From: Plectonema cf. radiosum LEGE 06105
GTDB taxonomy: Bacteria; Cyanobacteriota; Cyanobacteriia; Cyanobacteriales; Nostocaceae
NCBI RefSeq assembly: GCF_015207665.1
Contig: NZ_JADEWL010000022.1
Span: forward strand, 1 to 64,000
Reading direction: 5' to 3'
Length of the DNA: 64,000 nt
The first letter of the stretch is position 1; every line of letters begins with the position of its first letter. The position numbers were made by a program, and so were the translations under genes. Positions 41,096-50,553 of the stretch are shown here, in pieces. The notes beneath the pieces are model-generated. The model had not been told where the DNA came from. It saw only the letters and a list, made by a program, of their open reading frames with translations, and ran no database searches.

Positions 41096-42277
41096 ATGCA
41101 ACGAATTCAATTAATTAGAGAAATAACTGAAAAGTTAAGAAGTGGCGAAAGTAAGAAGTATTCGGAGTTGAGGAACGCGATCGCAGCTTACGAATTATTG
41201 AGTGAAGTCGATGCAGCGCAATTTCAGAATTCCGACCTTCGCACCCCACAGGGCAAGCAGCAATTACTGGCTTTAGCTGAAAAGTTAATTGCCGATTACG
41301 ATGCCGATAATGGGGAATCAATTGAATCTGCAATTGATGAGAGATTGGAGGATTTTGATCGAACCTGGGAGACATTGAAACCTGCAAAACTGAAGCGCTT
41401 CTCTACTCACAATGCTTTTTGGGCTGCGATGTTTGCCCTTTATAAGGATAATAACCAACTGCTCACTGCTGACGGACTAATTAGACTCGGCGATGAAGCG
41501 GACGCAATGATTGATGGTGAAGAACTGAAGGGCGATCGCGTTTACAACTCCCTAACTTGGGATACCTTAGCCGATTTAGCTAATGCAAAGGACAGGGGAG
41601 CATTTAGAAGAATTTGTGTAGATCCAGGGGAGATGATTGAAGATCCGGAGATAGAAGCACCTACCGATAATCCTTTTATTAAGGAGATGCAGAAAGTATT
41701 TACCAAGGAACGGGTAGTACGCGGACTCCTTACCAGGCAGGTTTACGATAATCTGCGATTTGTTCAAGATCATTTCTTTATTAGTGGATTGCGAGAAGAA
41801 ACTTTTACTTGTAGAGGATTGAACATTAATTGCCTAACCGAAACTTTCTTGCTCAACCTAATCCCCAGCGACGAGCGAAAGCTATGGCGACAGGTCAATA
41901 AAATAACTGATCGCTTCCTGCAATTAGCAGTGATGGATAATCCGAAGTACAAATTGTCCCGTGTTGATTTCAGCGATTACGAAGAATGGGGCGATCGCGG
42001 GGAGGATATTCCTACTACTTATTCGCAGGTTTGGGAGTATGCTCAAGCTGCCGTATCGGCTTGGGTAACGCACGAGTCAACAGAATGGAAGGAGCGAACT
42101 CAAAAGATTATTTCATCTACTCGCGGGGAAATGGAAGCAAGGATTGGAAAGGGCATTGATAAGCCGGATGAACCGGACAGAATTGAACTGCATTTAACGA
42201 TGGGTTGGGAGAATTTTGAGAAGGGCAATGCTTCCGATTGCGTTACTTTTCGTCTCTCCCATCCGTACCGAGATTAA
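41096..42277 (+). CDS. Uncharacterised 393-residue protein of element D
   Basis: Begins MQRIQLIREITEKLRSGESK. Acidic, largely helical, no signal peptide or membrane segment, no motif I recognise. The region ESAIDERLEDFDRTWETLKP and the central RQVYDNLRFVQDHFFISGLR look like folded helical domains. Three HIP1 octamers lie within it, so it has normal host-like composition. Starts five bases after a CAACC spacer with weak RBS. First gene of the rightward group in element D. Confidence 0.7.
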   Translation: MQRIQLIREITEKLRSGESKKYSELRNAIAAYELLSEVDAAQFQNSDLRTPQGKQQLLALAEKLIADYDADNGESIESAIDERLEDFDRTWETLKPAKLKRFSTHNAFWAAMFALYKDNNQLLTADGLIRLGDEADAMIDGEELKGDRVYNSLTWDTLADLANAKDRGAFRRICVDPGEMIEDPEIEAPTDNPFIKEMQKVFTKERVVRGLLTRQVYDNLRFVQDHFFISGLREETFTCRGLNINCLTETFLLNLIPSDERKLWRQVNKITDRFLQLAVMDNPKYKLSRVDFSDYEEWGDRGEDIPTTYSQVWEYAQAAVSAWVTHESTEWKERTQKIISSTRGEMEARIGKGIDKPDEPDRIELHLTMGWENFEKGNASDCVTFRLSHPYRD

Positions 42278-42360
42278 TAGCTAATCGGTAGCTACGAACT
42301 ACCGATTAGCTGGAATGCATCTACCACCGCAAAGTAATAGAACACAATCATTTTACAGCA

Positions 42361-42498
42361 ATGAAAAACAATAAAGATAGACTTTCTCACTTATCTAATG
42401 CGTATTGGCATTTAGATTTAATCACTAATACCAACTCACCAGAAATACGAGCAATCAAAGCACAAATCGAAACTTTAATTAATAAGGAGAACAAGTAA
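42361..42498 (+). CDS. Small hypothetical protein (45 residues)
   Basis: MKNNKDRLSHLSNAYWHLDL ... TLINKENK, stop TAA overlapping the ATG of the next gene by one base (TAATG), which argues for translational coupling. An AAGGAG inside its 3' end serves the next gene. No family recognised. Confidence 0.6.
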   Translation: MKNNKDRLSHLSNAYWHLDLITNTNSPEIRAIKAQIETLINKENK

Positions 42499-42818
42499 TG
42501 AATTTTGAATCGTTAAAAGCTTACCAACGCCACGCCAAAACAATTATCGGGTTATTAAATGAATCCAAAGATTTAGCAAGTGAAGATTATGATTGTGATG
42601 CTTTATTAGATATCTCTCGTGACGGTTTGAATCATATTGTTAGTGAAGTTCAACCAAATAACGAATTAGCGAAAGCATTAATTCAAGACTCATCAAGCAT
42701 TGAATGTCATATCGACCAAAGCGAATTTCTAATCAATGCAGCGTCGGCAGTTCTCAATATAATCAATGCTGAGTTTGACGCGGTTAAGACTGAAAGTCCA
42801 GAGGCTATTATGTCTTAA
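42498..42818 (+). CDS. Uncharacterised small helical protein
   Basis: 106 residues (MNFESLKAYQRHAKTIIGLL...), acidic and helical, translationally coupled to the 45-codon gene (TAATG, strong AAGGAG). Function unknown. Confidence 0.65.
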   Translation: MNFESLKAYQRHAKTIIGLLNESKDLASEDYDCDALLDISRDGLNHIVSEVQPNNELAKALIQDSSSIECHIDQSEFLINAASAVLNIINAEFDAVKTESPEAIMS

Positions 42819-43273
42819 TTATTACAGCAATCGGGTTATTAGGGTTTACATGATGCTCTATGAAATATCTCTCTTTATAGTGCATCCTGCACACCATATA
42901 TACAGCAAGGAATACAGGGAATGCAAACCGACAACCAAACAGCGATCGCAATCTGTAAAAGCTTAATTTCAGCTAGTTTTAGGGGGTATGTTTTTCCCAG
43001 GATTTATTTTTATTCTGTCACCTGTCACACCAGGTTTTCAGGGCTGTTAAATCGCTGTATCAGTTGTGTGCTAAGAGGGTGCGGGGATACAAAAACACTG
43101 CCATGTTACTACGTAGAAGGCTTGCACGACAGCTTTTGTAACAACTTAACGTCAAACTGATACACTCTAACGTCAGTTCCAAACGCTGAAACCCTGATTA
43201 TCTCGTTAAAACGCAGCGTCAGTTGCACTGCCGCTTACTCTAACTAATTATTTTTGAATCTACGTATGGAGAA
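42819..43273. other. Spacer before the uncharacterised operon
   Basis: 455 bp. A frame at 42921-43160 has coding-like length but poor composition and no family. AACGTCA / GCGTCAG motifs recur near 43148-43230 (AACGTCAAAC, AACGTCAGTT, GCGTCAGTTG) and may be regulator or replication-protein sites. The promoter of the 43274 operon is presumably here. Confidence 0.45.
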
Positions 43274-43786
43274 ATGAAACACAAGGAACTTTTTGAGCGC
43301 GAATTAGGAAGGAAGATATCTGAAAGATCGTGGTATCGGCTAAACAGAAAACTAAAAGATTTAGGAATATATAAGGAGGAATACCCAGAAATATTAAAAA
43401 CAGTCGCAGCTATGAATAGTAGCGGACGGATAACATTAAATCGTTATTTATTGACGGTTTGGGATAGTATTAGACGTTTTGAGAATAAACACCCAAAGCA
43501 ACAAATAACCTGTGAAAGTTTTAGGAAGTTGTTGTTAGACAATATGAGCTACACGCCGATGAATAGATTATCAAAAAATGGTAAATATATCGGCATATCT
43601 ACTATGTGGTACCGCTGGTTTAAAGATGGAGGCGTTAATTATAAAGCCGAACGATTGTATCCTATCAGAGCTTATATAGGGGTTGCCTGTGCTGTTCTTA
43701 CTTGGCATGAAAACCAACGCTCAAAGAGACAACGTACACAAGATATAAATCAATTTAATTTATTAGGAGAAACCAATAATGTCTAA
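43274..43786 (+). CDS. Uncharacterised protein, first gene of a seven-gene run
   Basis: 170 residues, basic, starting MKHKELFERELGRKISERSW after GGAGAA. The ERELGRKISERSWYRLNRKL part could be a helix-turn-helix; the LYPIRAYIGVACAVLTWHEN segment is more hydrophobic. No known family. Overlaps the next gene by 8 bp. Confidence 0.6.
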   Translation: MKHKELFERELGRKISERSWYRLNRKLKDLGIYKEEYPEILKTVAAMNSSGRITLNRYLLTVWDSIRRFENKHPKQQITCESFRKLLLDNMSYTPMNRLSKNGKYIGISTMWYRWFKDGGVNYKAERLYPIRAYIGVACAVLTWHENQRSKRQRTQDINQFNLLGETNNV

Positions 43787-44408
43787 GTTTATCAAGCGCA
43801 TCCAGAGTTCATTGAGTCGTGAAGGAATTAAGAAAACTTCCGCAGAAATTAGGGAGGAATTAAACGCGATCGCCTCCGATCCAAGCAACCCATCATTAGA
43901 CGATATTAAGGAGGTTAAAGAAAGTTTGAGTAGGCAATCTTCCCAGATTACCGAAGTTGAGGAGGAGGAAACAAAAGATATAGGTCACGTAAATTTAAGT
44001 AAGCGAGATGAGGACGAGGAACCAATGCAGGACGAAAGCAAGGGCGAAATTACTTTTACCAATAATTTCGAGAAAGCTGGGGCTATTCAAGAAGCGTTTA
44101 CTGCTAATGGAATAACCGCGACTGACATCGAAGTTATGGGCATCTCTGGGGAAATTGAAAGCAAATTTGAAGACCACAAAACATTCATTGTGGAGGCACT
44201 AAAAGCTTGGAGGAATTACCAAGTACAGAACGGCGAACAACAAGCCGACGAGATATCGGAAGTACTCGCTGATATCCGTGCTGACGCAGCTAACTTTACC
44301 AATCGGACTAATGCGTCTATGACAGCAACGGCTAATTACATCAACGAGTTAAGGGCAAAGCAGCGTCAGGAGTTTATGGCTTTTATTGAGAGGGTTAAAA
44401 CTAACTAA
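43779..44408 (+). CDS. Uncharacterised acidic protein
   Basis: 209 residues, very acidic in the middle (TEVEEEETKD ... DEDEEPMQDE), helical and probably coiled-coil at the C-terminus (ANYINELRAKQRQEF). Starts within the previous gene behind AGGAG and ends in TAATG overlapping the next start, so it is clearly part of an operon. Function unknown. Confidence 0.62.
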   Translation: MSKFIKRIQSSLSREGIKKTSAEIREELNAIASDPSNPSLDDIKEVKESLSRQSSQITEVEEEETKDIGHVNLSKRDEDEEPMQDESKGEITFTNNFEKAGAIQEAFTANGITATDIEVMGISGEIESKFEDHKTFIVEALKAWRNYQVQNGEQQADEISEVLADIRADAANFTNRTNASMTATANYINELRAKQRQEFMAFIERVKTN

Positions 44409-44806
44409 TGAACGATGATGATCGCAGGCAGTATTTAGAAAACTGTCTGCGTCACGAACAGGTTAAATATAGTTCTGACGCGGATAGTTTCGACAAGATG
44501 TTGAGGGATTTTGAATCAAAAATGGGGGAGGTAATCGAGGTTAGCGGACAGTTGAAAATTGGATTTGTCAGACGTGCGAAAGCAGTTTTCGAGGAAGGGC
44601 GATCGCAAGTAATAGAAAATCGGGTGCAGATGAATGAAGAACTACAACGGTCAGTGATACGAATCACTGGGGCGCTGTTTGCTCTGTTTCTAATAGGAAG
44701 TGCGATCGCTACGGTCAAGGGTGCAATTGATAATCAATTTTGCGAATACTTTAACGTAAGAGGGAGAACAGAAAGGTATGAAACACAAGAACCATGTAAG
44801 CAGTAA
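44408..44806 (+). CDS. Uncharacterised protein with one membrane helix
   Basis: 132 residues. N-terminal helical region of about 80 residues, then one membrane segment (RITGALFALFLIGSAIATVK) and a short outer tail. A tail-anchored or single-pass topology is likely. Coupled to both neighbours (TAATG start; 29-bp overlap at its end). Confidence 0.6.
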   Translation: MNDDDRRQYLENCLRHEQVKYSSDADSFDKMLRDFESKMGEVIEVSGQLKIGFVRRAKAVFEEGRSQVIENRVQMNEELQRSVIRITGALFALFLIGSAIATVKGAIDNQFCEYFNVRGRTERYETQEPCKQ

Positions 44807-45419
44807 GGCTAAGACGATTCGCAAGGAAATGCAGCGTAAGTTTGGCATCTCAGAAGGTGACATTGTTAGGGCTTTAAAAGGTGATGAGAGAGCCGCAAAG
44901 CACATTGCCCAAATGGGTATTGATGGAAGGAGATTAAGCAAGTATGCTCCACAGTTAGCGGACAATATGATCGACTCGATCCAAGGCACGGATGCTTTAA
45001 ATAAGATGTGGGCTGATGTTTATCAACAGGTTGGTAAATCGTCCTTAGCCATCGAAAGCGATATTGCCCGTACCGAGTTAGCTGATGATGACTTGAACGA
45101 TGGGAGAACCGAGAAGGCTTTCAAGTTTATCCAGGATAAGCAACTAAGGGCAGATAAGCACTCTGACAATATGCAAGCATTACAGATGGAAGCGGAGATT
45201 GCAGATATTGAACAGATGGCTAACCATGAATACAGAATGCAGAAGCTAGAAAACAAACTCCCACTTAAGCAAATGCAGGCTGATAGGGATTACAAAGAGC
45301 AGAGGCTTGATCACATTTTACAAAATGGTGATGCCTCTCAACTCGAATTGGTACCGGAGAAGAGATACACCGAACGCAGTTTACTGAGCCGCGTGGTTGA
45401 CTTTTTCAAAGGTAAGTAA
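44778..45419 (+). CDS. Uncharacterised helical/coiled-coil protein
   Basis: 213 residues (MKHKNHVSSKAKTIRKEMQR...), with a long charged helix in the second half (QALQMEAEIADIEQMANHEY ... KLENKLPLKQ). Basic N-terminus. Starts inside the preceding gene with an AAAGGT site. No family recognised. Confidence 0.6.
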   Translation: MKHKNHVSSKAKTIRKEMQRKFGISEGDIVRALKGDERAAKHIAQMGIDGRRLSKYAPQLADNMIDSIQGTDALNKMWADVYQQVGKSSLAIESDIARTELADDDLNDGRTEKAFKFIQDKQLRADKHSDNMQALQMEAEIADIEQMANHEYRMQKLENKLPLKQMQADRDYKEQRLDHILQNGDASQLELVPEKRYTERSLLSRVVDFFKGK

Positions 45420-45497
45420 TTAATTAAAACCCCGGTTGCTTAGTTTGACCACACAGCAACCGGGCATGAATCCAAAGCACGAATTCACTTTATTAAT

Positions 45498-46073
45498 ATG
45501 TCACAGATTTTAGATTTATTATCCGGCTTAGTTGGTGGGGATGAGGACAAACCCGAACCCGCTACCGTGCTTGAACAATTAGAGCAAGAGAACAGTAAGA
45601 ACGTTACCGAACGCCATCAATTAACTGCTGAGAAGGAGTATGAAGCGTCCGGACATCTCGCCCAATATGGTCAACAGCTAGCCGTTGCAGTAACTGTTAA
45701 TAGCGCTATAACCTTTGGGTTGTTAACCGCAATTGACGGGCTAACACTAGGATTTAACCCCATTCTTTTTTACTTGCTATGTGGGGGAGTTAATACCAGC
45801 ACATCAGTGCTAACCATTGACAAAAAACTTTCTCGATCCACTAACTTAATGCTTGGTGGGTCTAAATTTGTAATCAATATGTCGGTCAATGGACAATTAA
45901 TCGGACAGATGACCGATCGCGTCGGGCAGAGTAATGCCACAGTAACCAGCATTCAGCAATCGATAAAAGATTATGAAGCAGGTTTTAAACAGCAACCTAA
46001 CTACTGGGGCTATGTTGGGCTAGCGATTGCGATCGCTGCCATAATTGCGTTTATTTTTGGTAGAGGAAAATGA
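45498..46073 (+). CDS. Uncharacterised membrane protein
   Basis: 191 residues. Two or three membrane segments (LAVAVTVNSAITFGLLTAID, LGFNPILFYLLCGGVNTS region and VGLAIAIAAIIAFIFG at the C-terminus), with a charged N-terminal domain of about 50 residues. Its stop overlaps the next ATG (ATGA). Confidence 0.6.
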   Translation: MSQILDLLSGLVGGDEDKPEPATVLEQLEQENSKNVTERHQLTAEKEYEASGHLAQYGQQLAVAVTVNSAITFGLLTAIDGLTLGFNPILFYLLCGGVNTSTSVLTIDKKLSRSTNLMLGGSKFVINMSVNGQLIGQMTDRVGQSNATVTSIQQSIKDYEAGFKQQPNYWGYVGLAIAIAAIIAFIFGRGK

Positions 46074-46264
46074 AGAAATTTATTATTTGGGCAATTTCTG
46101 TATTACTAATAGTCACAAACTTTGAATGGTTTTTAGGAGTAGTTTTCGATATTTATGATGCAATCGTTAATGTTTTTAGCTCTTATTCAACCGACTACAA
46201 AATGTTAGCTGTTGGTGCAGCAATTATATATTTTGCAATTATTGTTAAACGCATTGGAGATTAA
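46070..46264 (+). CDS. Small two-helix membrane protein
   Basis: 64 residues, two hydrophobic helices (FIIWAISVLLIVTNFEWFLG and MLAVGAAIIYFAIIV). Translationally coupled to the previous gene by ATGA. Function unknown. Confidence 0.58.
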   Translation: MKKFIIWAISVLLIVTNFEWFLGVVFDIYDAIVNVFSSYSTDYKMLAVGAAIIYFAIIVKRIGD

Positions 46265-46266
46265 TT

Positions 46267-46824
46267 ATGAATTATTACAATATTTCTGGTTTGGCATCGT
46301 TAGCGATCGCAAGCGTGCTATGGATTACTCCAGTATTTAATAATAACGATTTATTCCCAGAAACACGGATATGCTTCCGACCCAAACAAATATTAAACAA
46401 GGAGAACAAAGGGCTATTACGATGCGATAGTAATGCCCGCGTGGGGATTATTCTTACTAGCATCTTCAGAGATTTGGATAAGCGTGATATTGAATTTTCT
46501 GGAAAGGTTGGGAACGATAGTATTACTCAACACTTCGATAGCAACCTAGAACAAACTAAGCATTTTCAAATATTTTCTATTGCCCTTGGAATAGTCGCTT
46601 GGGGATGCTTTAGTAAATCGGAACAAGACCGTAAGGCTAACCGCAATGAGGATTACCACAAACGACGGAAGGAATACGTTGTTAATGAGATGGTTGTAGA
46701 TAATTATCTTTATCCTCCCGACCCCAAGGCGATCGCAGTTAATAAGGTAATTGCCAAAAAACAGTTAGAGGTTAGTTTCTCCGAGCAAGATAAAACTATC
46801 AGCGCGAGCCTTGCTCAGCATTAG
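46267..46824 (+). CDS. Uncharacterised membrane protein, last gene of the run
   Basis: 185 residues with an N-terminal membrane helix (ISGLASLAIASVLWITPVF) and a second near residue 100 (FQIFSIALGIVAWGCF), then a charged cytoplasmic tail. Starts 2 bp after the previous stop. Together with the preceding six genes it forms a tightly packed membrane-linked set of unknown role. Confidence 0.58.
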   Translation: MNYYNISGLASLAIASVLWITPVFNNNDLFPETRICFRPKQILNKENKGLLRCDSNARVGIILTSIFRDLDKRDIEFSGKVGNDSITQHFDSNLEQTKHFQIFSIALGIVAWGCFSKSEQDRKANRNEDYHKRRKEYVVNEMVVDNYLYPPDPKAIAVNKVIAKKQLEVSFSEQDKTISASLAQH

Positions 46825-46906
46825 CTCGTGAAATTATTGCAGGTAAAGCATTGTTACTTGGAGGAGAAAAGTTATTCTTACTTTATTCTTACTCCCAAAT
46901 TGCTAA

Positions 46907-47060
46907 GTGCGCTTACTTTTTAAGTAAGTTCATTTTATGCTTAATTCATTGCCTGCGTAAATTTAAGTAAGCGAGTGAATAGTTAGTATCTTTACTTTTT
47001 AAGTACGTTCATTTTATGTTTAATCCATTAGCCTACTTAAATTTGAGCGCTCTTCGTTAA
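46907..47060. repeat. Two imperfect direct repeats of about 80 bp near the element D right end
   Basis: Units starting near 46911 and 46991 share CTTACTTTTTAAGTAAGTTC / TTTACTTTTTAAGTACGTTC, then CATTTTATGYTTAATYCATT and GCCTRCxTAAATTTRAG. Each carries internal inverted TTACTTTTTAAGTAA-like sequence. They could be iterons of the ancestral replicon or accessory recombination sites beside the att site at 47150. Confidence 0.65.
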
Positions 47061-47149
47061 ATTGTGATTTGTTTTGTGCCGATATGGGGGGCAGATACTG
47101 AAAATTATTGCTAAAAAAACTTGTATGATGCTTAACGCATATGTGCCAG

Positions 47150-47166
47150 AATGAGTCGTAAAGATG
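47150..47166 (+). other. Element D right att site
   Basis: Arm AATGAGTCGTAAAGA (47150-47164) then core TG (47165-47166). It is the inverted repeat partner of TGTTTAAGACTTATT at 35691-35705 (12 of 15). Confidence 0.78.
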
Positions 47167-47206
47167 GGTCTTCCCTTCCGTCAAATGCACTCTTGGGATT
47201 ACTCCG
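47164..47206 (+). CDS. nifD: nifD fragment 2 of 3, a micro-fragment of about 40 bp between two elements
   Basis: ATG-GGT-CTT-CCC-TTC-CGT then CAA-ATG-CAC-TCT-TGG-GAT-TAC-TCC-G encodes MGLPFRQMHSWDYS, the exact NifD continuation of fragment 1 (Q-K-M) and leader of fragment 3 (Y-S-G-P). Only codons GLPFRQMHSWD (47167-47199, 33 bp) are unique to this piece; ATG is shared with element D's left end and TACTCCG with element E's right end. It contains the conserved FeMo-cofactor-ligand His region (QMHSWDY). It would be invisible to ordinary gene callers. Total NifD: 439 + 11 + 47 = 497 codons, normal size. Confidence 0.95.
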
Positions 47207-47547
47207 AACTTACTAATGGTAGTAGAACTTAGTTGAAGTAGGTTTTGTGGAGATTAGAAAAATAAATAGACTATGATTAGCCTAAATATAATTTTCCCTA
47301 TTTATTCAATAAAAATAATTTGTATAATTATTTGTGAAAAATTTGATTTTATCGAGTTTCTTGAATCAAGCAAAAATTATGTGGAATTAAAATTGTCACA
47401 ATCAAAACATTTTTAAATGCAATATTTTTAGACTAAATTTACGTCAGTTGCATCGGCTACAATCTTAAATTATCTACAAAAAATACTCAGCGTTCCTCAG
47501 CGAAAACCTTAGCGCTCCTCTGCGTTAAAACTATTCTCATCTTTCCT
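47207..47547. other. Non-coding spacer at the left end of element E
   Basis: 341 bp, AT-rich, without a supported gene. Near 47489-47530 there is the dispersed CTCAGCG...CTCTGCGTTAAAAC repeat also seen near 13676 and 29757 in complementary form. Confidence 0.5.
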
Positions 47548-48003
47548 TTAACTAATCTCAATCTGACGACTATCTACCTGCAACAACACCTCATCATCAT
47601 ATTTCAAATCATCAAATTTAAAAGTAATAACTTCCAGAATATCAGCAGCTTGAAAATGCTCCGGCTTAGTTTCCGGATGAGGATAATAAATTAATCCTGG
47701 CTGTAATTTACTATTTCTGAGTCCAATGCTACAATCAAAAAACGAAAAATCCTCCGCCGGTTCATTTTCTGCCCATTTGATATTTCTAAAAGTATATTTA
47801 GCTTGTTTAATTGAATATTTACAGGGAGAAATTGAAATATTCAACGTTCCCGAAAAATAAGGTTCTAAATCCAGCCCTTGCTCATAAAAAAAAGACTTTT
47901 GCATGGCAATAGTTCCCCCAGGAAAACGAATATCTCCTCCTCTTCCCGATGCAACACCATAACCTTTTTTGATAATCCCTTTGACTTGTATCCAGTTACT
48001 CAT
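47548..48003 (-). CDS. Hypothetical protein (weak resemblance to DUF120/riboflavin-kinase fold)
   Basis: 151 residues. VKGIIKKGYGVASGRGGDIR and YFSGTLNISISP resemble the beta-barrel of CTP-dependent riboflavin kinases (a FPGTLN-like motif), but the similarity is weak. Soluble. The start is followed upstream by a short ATTACCCATT-type repeat (48040-48075). Confidence 0.55.
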   Translation of the reverse strand: MSNWIQVKGIIKKGYGVASGRGGDIRFPGGTIAMQKSFFYEQGLDLEPYFSGTLNISISPCKYSIKQAKYTFRNIKWAENEPAEDFSFFDCSIGLRNSKLQPGLIYYPHPETKPEHFQAADILEVITFKFDDLKYDDEVLLQVDSRQIEIS

Positions 48004-48318
48004 GTGATTTTAGATTTTAGATTATAAATGTTTTTCCTAATGCCCATTACCAATTACCCATTACCCATTGCCCATTTTACGTATTTCCTCCATGGAACAG
48101 TCGGGTACCACTACGCCCGAATTGTTTCACCTTGACATCTAAATAAATTATAATTACTTAACAAATGGTATATTAGCCATCGGCATGAAAAGGACTTAAA
48201 ATGTCCGAGACGGTCGAGTTTCAGCCCTTGCTGACTGCAAATCTTCGCCGATTCCCCTTTGAGTAATACTCGAATGGTAGCCGCCAACCGTTTCTAGCAC
48301 CTAGTTATATAGTTAAAT

Positions 48319-50409
48319 ATGAAAGACCTCACTCGTTATCGAAATATCGGCATCTTCGCCCACGTTGATGCAGGAAAAACAACTACAACTGAAAGAATTC
48401 TCAAACTTACTGGTAAAATCCACAAAATCGGTGAGGTTCATGAAGGTGCTGCGACAACGGACTTCATGGAGCAGGAACAAGAGCGGGGGATTACGATTCA
48501 ATCCGCTGCCACAAGCTGCTTTTGGAACGAACATCAGTTGAATATCATCGATACTCCAGGACACGTTGATTTCACGATTGAGGTATATCGTTCTTTGAAA
48601 GTCCTCGACGGTGGAATCGGTGTTTTTTGTGGCTCTGGTGGTGTGGAACCGCAATCGGAAACCAATTGGCGTTATGCTAACGATTCGGAAGTTGCCCGGA
48701 TTATTTACGTTAACAAACTTGACCGGATAGGAGCAGATTTCTACCGAGTTGTCAAGCAAGTGGAAACTGTGCTTGCTGCGAAGCCGTTAGTCATGGTTTT
48801 ACCCATCGGAACAGAAGGTGATTTCGTTGGTGTTGTCGATTTGCTGACTCGTAAAGCATGGGTGTGGGATGAATCGGGCGACCCAATGAATTACGAAATA
48901 AAAGAACCTCCAGCCGAGATGAAGGATGATATCGAAGCTTGGCGGGAAAAGTTGGTGGAAATGGCTGTAGAGCAAGACGATAGCTTGATGGAGAAATATC
49001 TCGAAGGTGAAGAGGTATCCGTCGAGGAACTACAACGCTGTATTCGTAAAGGTACTATAGATTTAGCATTCTTTCCTACTTACTGCGGTTCTTCCTTTAA
49101 AAATAAGGGCGTACAATTAGTACTCAATGCTGTTGTTGATTATCTACCCAACCCCACAGAAGTTAAACCTCAGCCAGAAGTTGACCTTGAAGGTAACGAA
49201 ACCGGCGAATTTGCCGCAGTTGACCCCGAAAAGCCATTGCGAGCCTTAGCATTCAAAATTATGGATGACCGCTTTGGTGCTTTGACCTTTACTCGGATAT
49301 ATTCGGGTACTTTATCAAAAGGTGAGAGTGTACTTAACACCGCTACTGGTAAAACCGAGCGTGTCAGCCGTCTTGTGGAAATGCACGCCAATTCCCGCGA
49401 AGAAATCGACTCGGCTCAAGCTGGGGATATTGTGGCGATTGTGGGCATGAAGAACGTCCAAACCGGACATACTTTGTGCGACCCGAAAAATCCCGCAACC
49501 CTCGAACCAATGGTATTCCCTGACCCCGTAATTTCCATCGCGGTAGCACCTGCGAAGAAAGGAAGCGCGGAGAAGTTAGGTTTAGCTTTGAGTAAAATGG
49601 TTCAAGAAGACCCCTCCTTCCAAGTTGAAACCGACCCCGATAGCGGTGAGATGATTATTAAAGGCATGGGAGAACTTCACTTAGATATTAAAGTTGATAT
49701 CCTCAGACGGACTCACGGTGTTGAAGTCGAAGTTGGTAAACCCCAGGTAGCATACCGCGAATCGATTACCAAACAAATCACAGATACCTACATCCATAAA
49801 AAGCAATCTGGTGGTTCCGGTCAATTTGGTAAGATTGAATATATTATTGAACCCGGTGAACCCGGTACTGGTTTCCAGTTTGAGTCAAAAGTAACTGGTG
49901 GTAACGTACCTAGAGAATTTTGGCCCGCTGTACAAAAGGGTTTTGAAAGCAGTATTGATAAAGGTGTTTTAGCTGGATTCCCCTTGGTAGATGTCAAATT
50001 TACCTTAACTGACGGTGCTTATCACCCAGTTGACTCCAGCGCGATCGCCTTTGAAATTGCCGCGAAATCTGGTTATCGTCAGTCCCTACCGAAAGCTGGT
50101 CCTCAGTTGCTTGAGCCAATCATGAATGTGGACGTGTTTACACCAGACGACCACGTTGGTGATGTAATTGGTGACTTGAACCGTCGTCGTGGAATGATTA
50201 AATCCCAAGACCCCGGTGCTACAGGGGTTCGCATCAAAGCAGAAGTTCCTTTGAGTGAGATGTTTGGTTACATCGGCGATTTACGTACCATGACTTCCGG
50301 TCGCGGTCAGTTCTCGATGGAATTCGATCATTATGCACCTTGTCCTAAGAATGTCGCTGATGACGTGATTAAGGAAGTTAAAGAACGTGAAGCTCTTGCT
50401 AAGAAGTAG
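48319..50409 (+). CDS. fusA: Elongation factor G paralogue
   Basis: 696 residues, full length. G1 [16 protein letters not shown]2 [12 protein letters not shown]3 [10 protein letters not shown]4 [10 protein letters not shown], then domains II-V ending in a typical [12 protein letters not shown]. The ribosomal translocase. Features such as [20 protein letters not shown] distinguish it from the usual housekeeping EF-G, so it is probably a second EF-G copy carried on the element. A 300-bp leader without a gene precedes it; a hairpin at 50457-50485 follows. Confidence 0.93.
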   Translation: MKDLTRYRNIGIFAHVDAGKTTTTERILKLTGKIHKIGEVHEGAATTDFMEQEQERGITIQSAATSCFWNEHQLNIIDTPGHVDFTIEVYRSLKVLDGGIGVFCGSGGVEPQSETNWRYANDSEVARIIYVNKLDRIGADFYRVVKQVETVLAAKPLVMVLPIGTEGDFVGVVDLLTRKAWVWDESGDPMNYEIKEPPAEMKDDIEAWREKLVEMAVEQDDSLMEKYLEGEEVSVEELQRCIRKGTIDLAFFPTYCGSSFKNKGVQLVLNAVVDYLPNPTEVKPQPEVDLEGNETGEFAAVDPEKPLRALAFKIMDDRFGALTFTRIYSGTLSKGESVLNTATGKTERVSRLVEMHANSREEIDSAQAGDIVAIVGMKNVQTGHTLCDPKNPATLEPMVFPDPVISIAVAPAKKGSAEKLGLALSKMVQEDPSFQVETDPDSGEMIIKGMGELHLDIKVDILRRTHGVEVEVGKPQVAYRESITKQITDTYIHKKQSGGSGQFGKIEYIIEPGEPGTGFQFESKVTGGNVPREFWPAVQKGFESSIDKGVLAGFPLVDVKFTLTDGAYHPVDSSAIAFEIAAKSGYRQSLPKAGPQLLEPIMNVDVFTPDDHVGDVIGDLNRRRGMIKSQDPGATGVRIKAEVPLSEMFGYIGDLRTMTSGRGQFSMEFDHYAPCPKNVADDVIKEVKEREALAKK

Positions 50410-50456
50410 GTTTTTATATAGATAGAACTTTTGTTCTAATTTATTAATGTTTTAAA

Positions 50457-50485
50457 TTCCCGATTGGTCAAAAACTGGTCGGGAA
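50457..50485 (+). terminator. Rho-independent terminator after EF-G
   Basis: TTCCCGA (50457-50463) and TCGGGAA (50479-50485) form a stem followed by TTTTAATTT, 48 bp after the EF-G stop. Confidence 0.65.
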
Positions 50486-50553
50486 TTTTAATTTAATTTG
50501 AGTTCGATGTTCGCTGTTTTTATTGCTGTTAAATTTGATTTTTACTCTTTGTT

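Larger units (their letters stand above)
35691..47163. mobile_element. Element D inside nifD (11.5 kb, plasmid/phage-like)
   Basis: Bounded by ATG repeats at 35688-35690 and 47164-47166, 11,476 bp apart. Element flanks AATGAGTCGTAAAGA (47150-47164) and TGTTTAAGACTTATT (35691-35705) are inverted repeats at 12 of 15 positions around a central TG, the predicted attP. Carries a serine recombinase at the left end, a broken primase-helicase, a ribbon-helix-helix protein and a run of small uncharacterised genes, so it resembles an integrated plasmid or phage satellite. Excision would join QKM to GLPFRQ in frame. Confidence 0.9.

Noticed and set aside
42921-43160. 79-codon frame before the uncharacterised operon
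   Set aside because: Cys/Ser-rich, with no family and repeats crossing its 3' end; not convincing as a gene.
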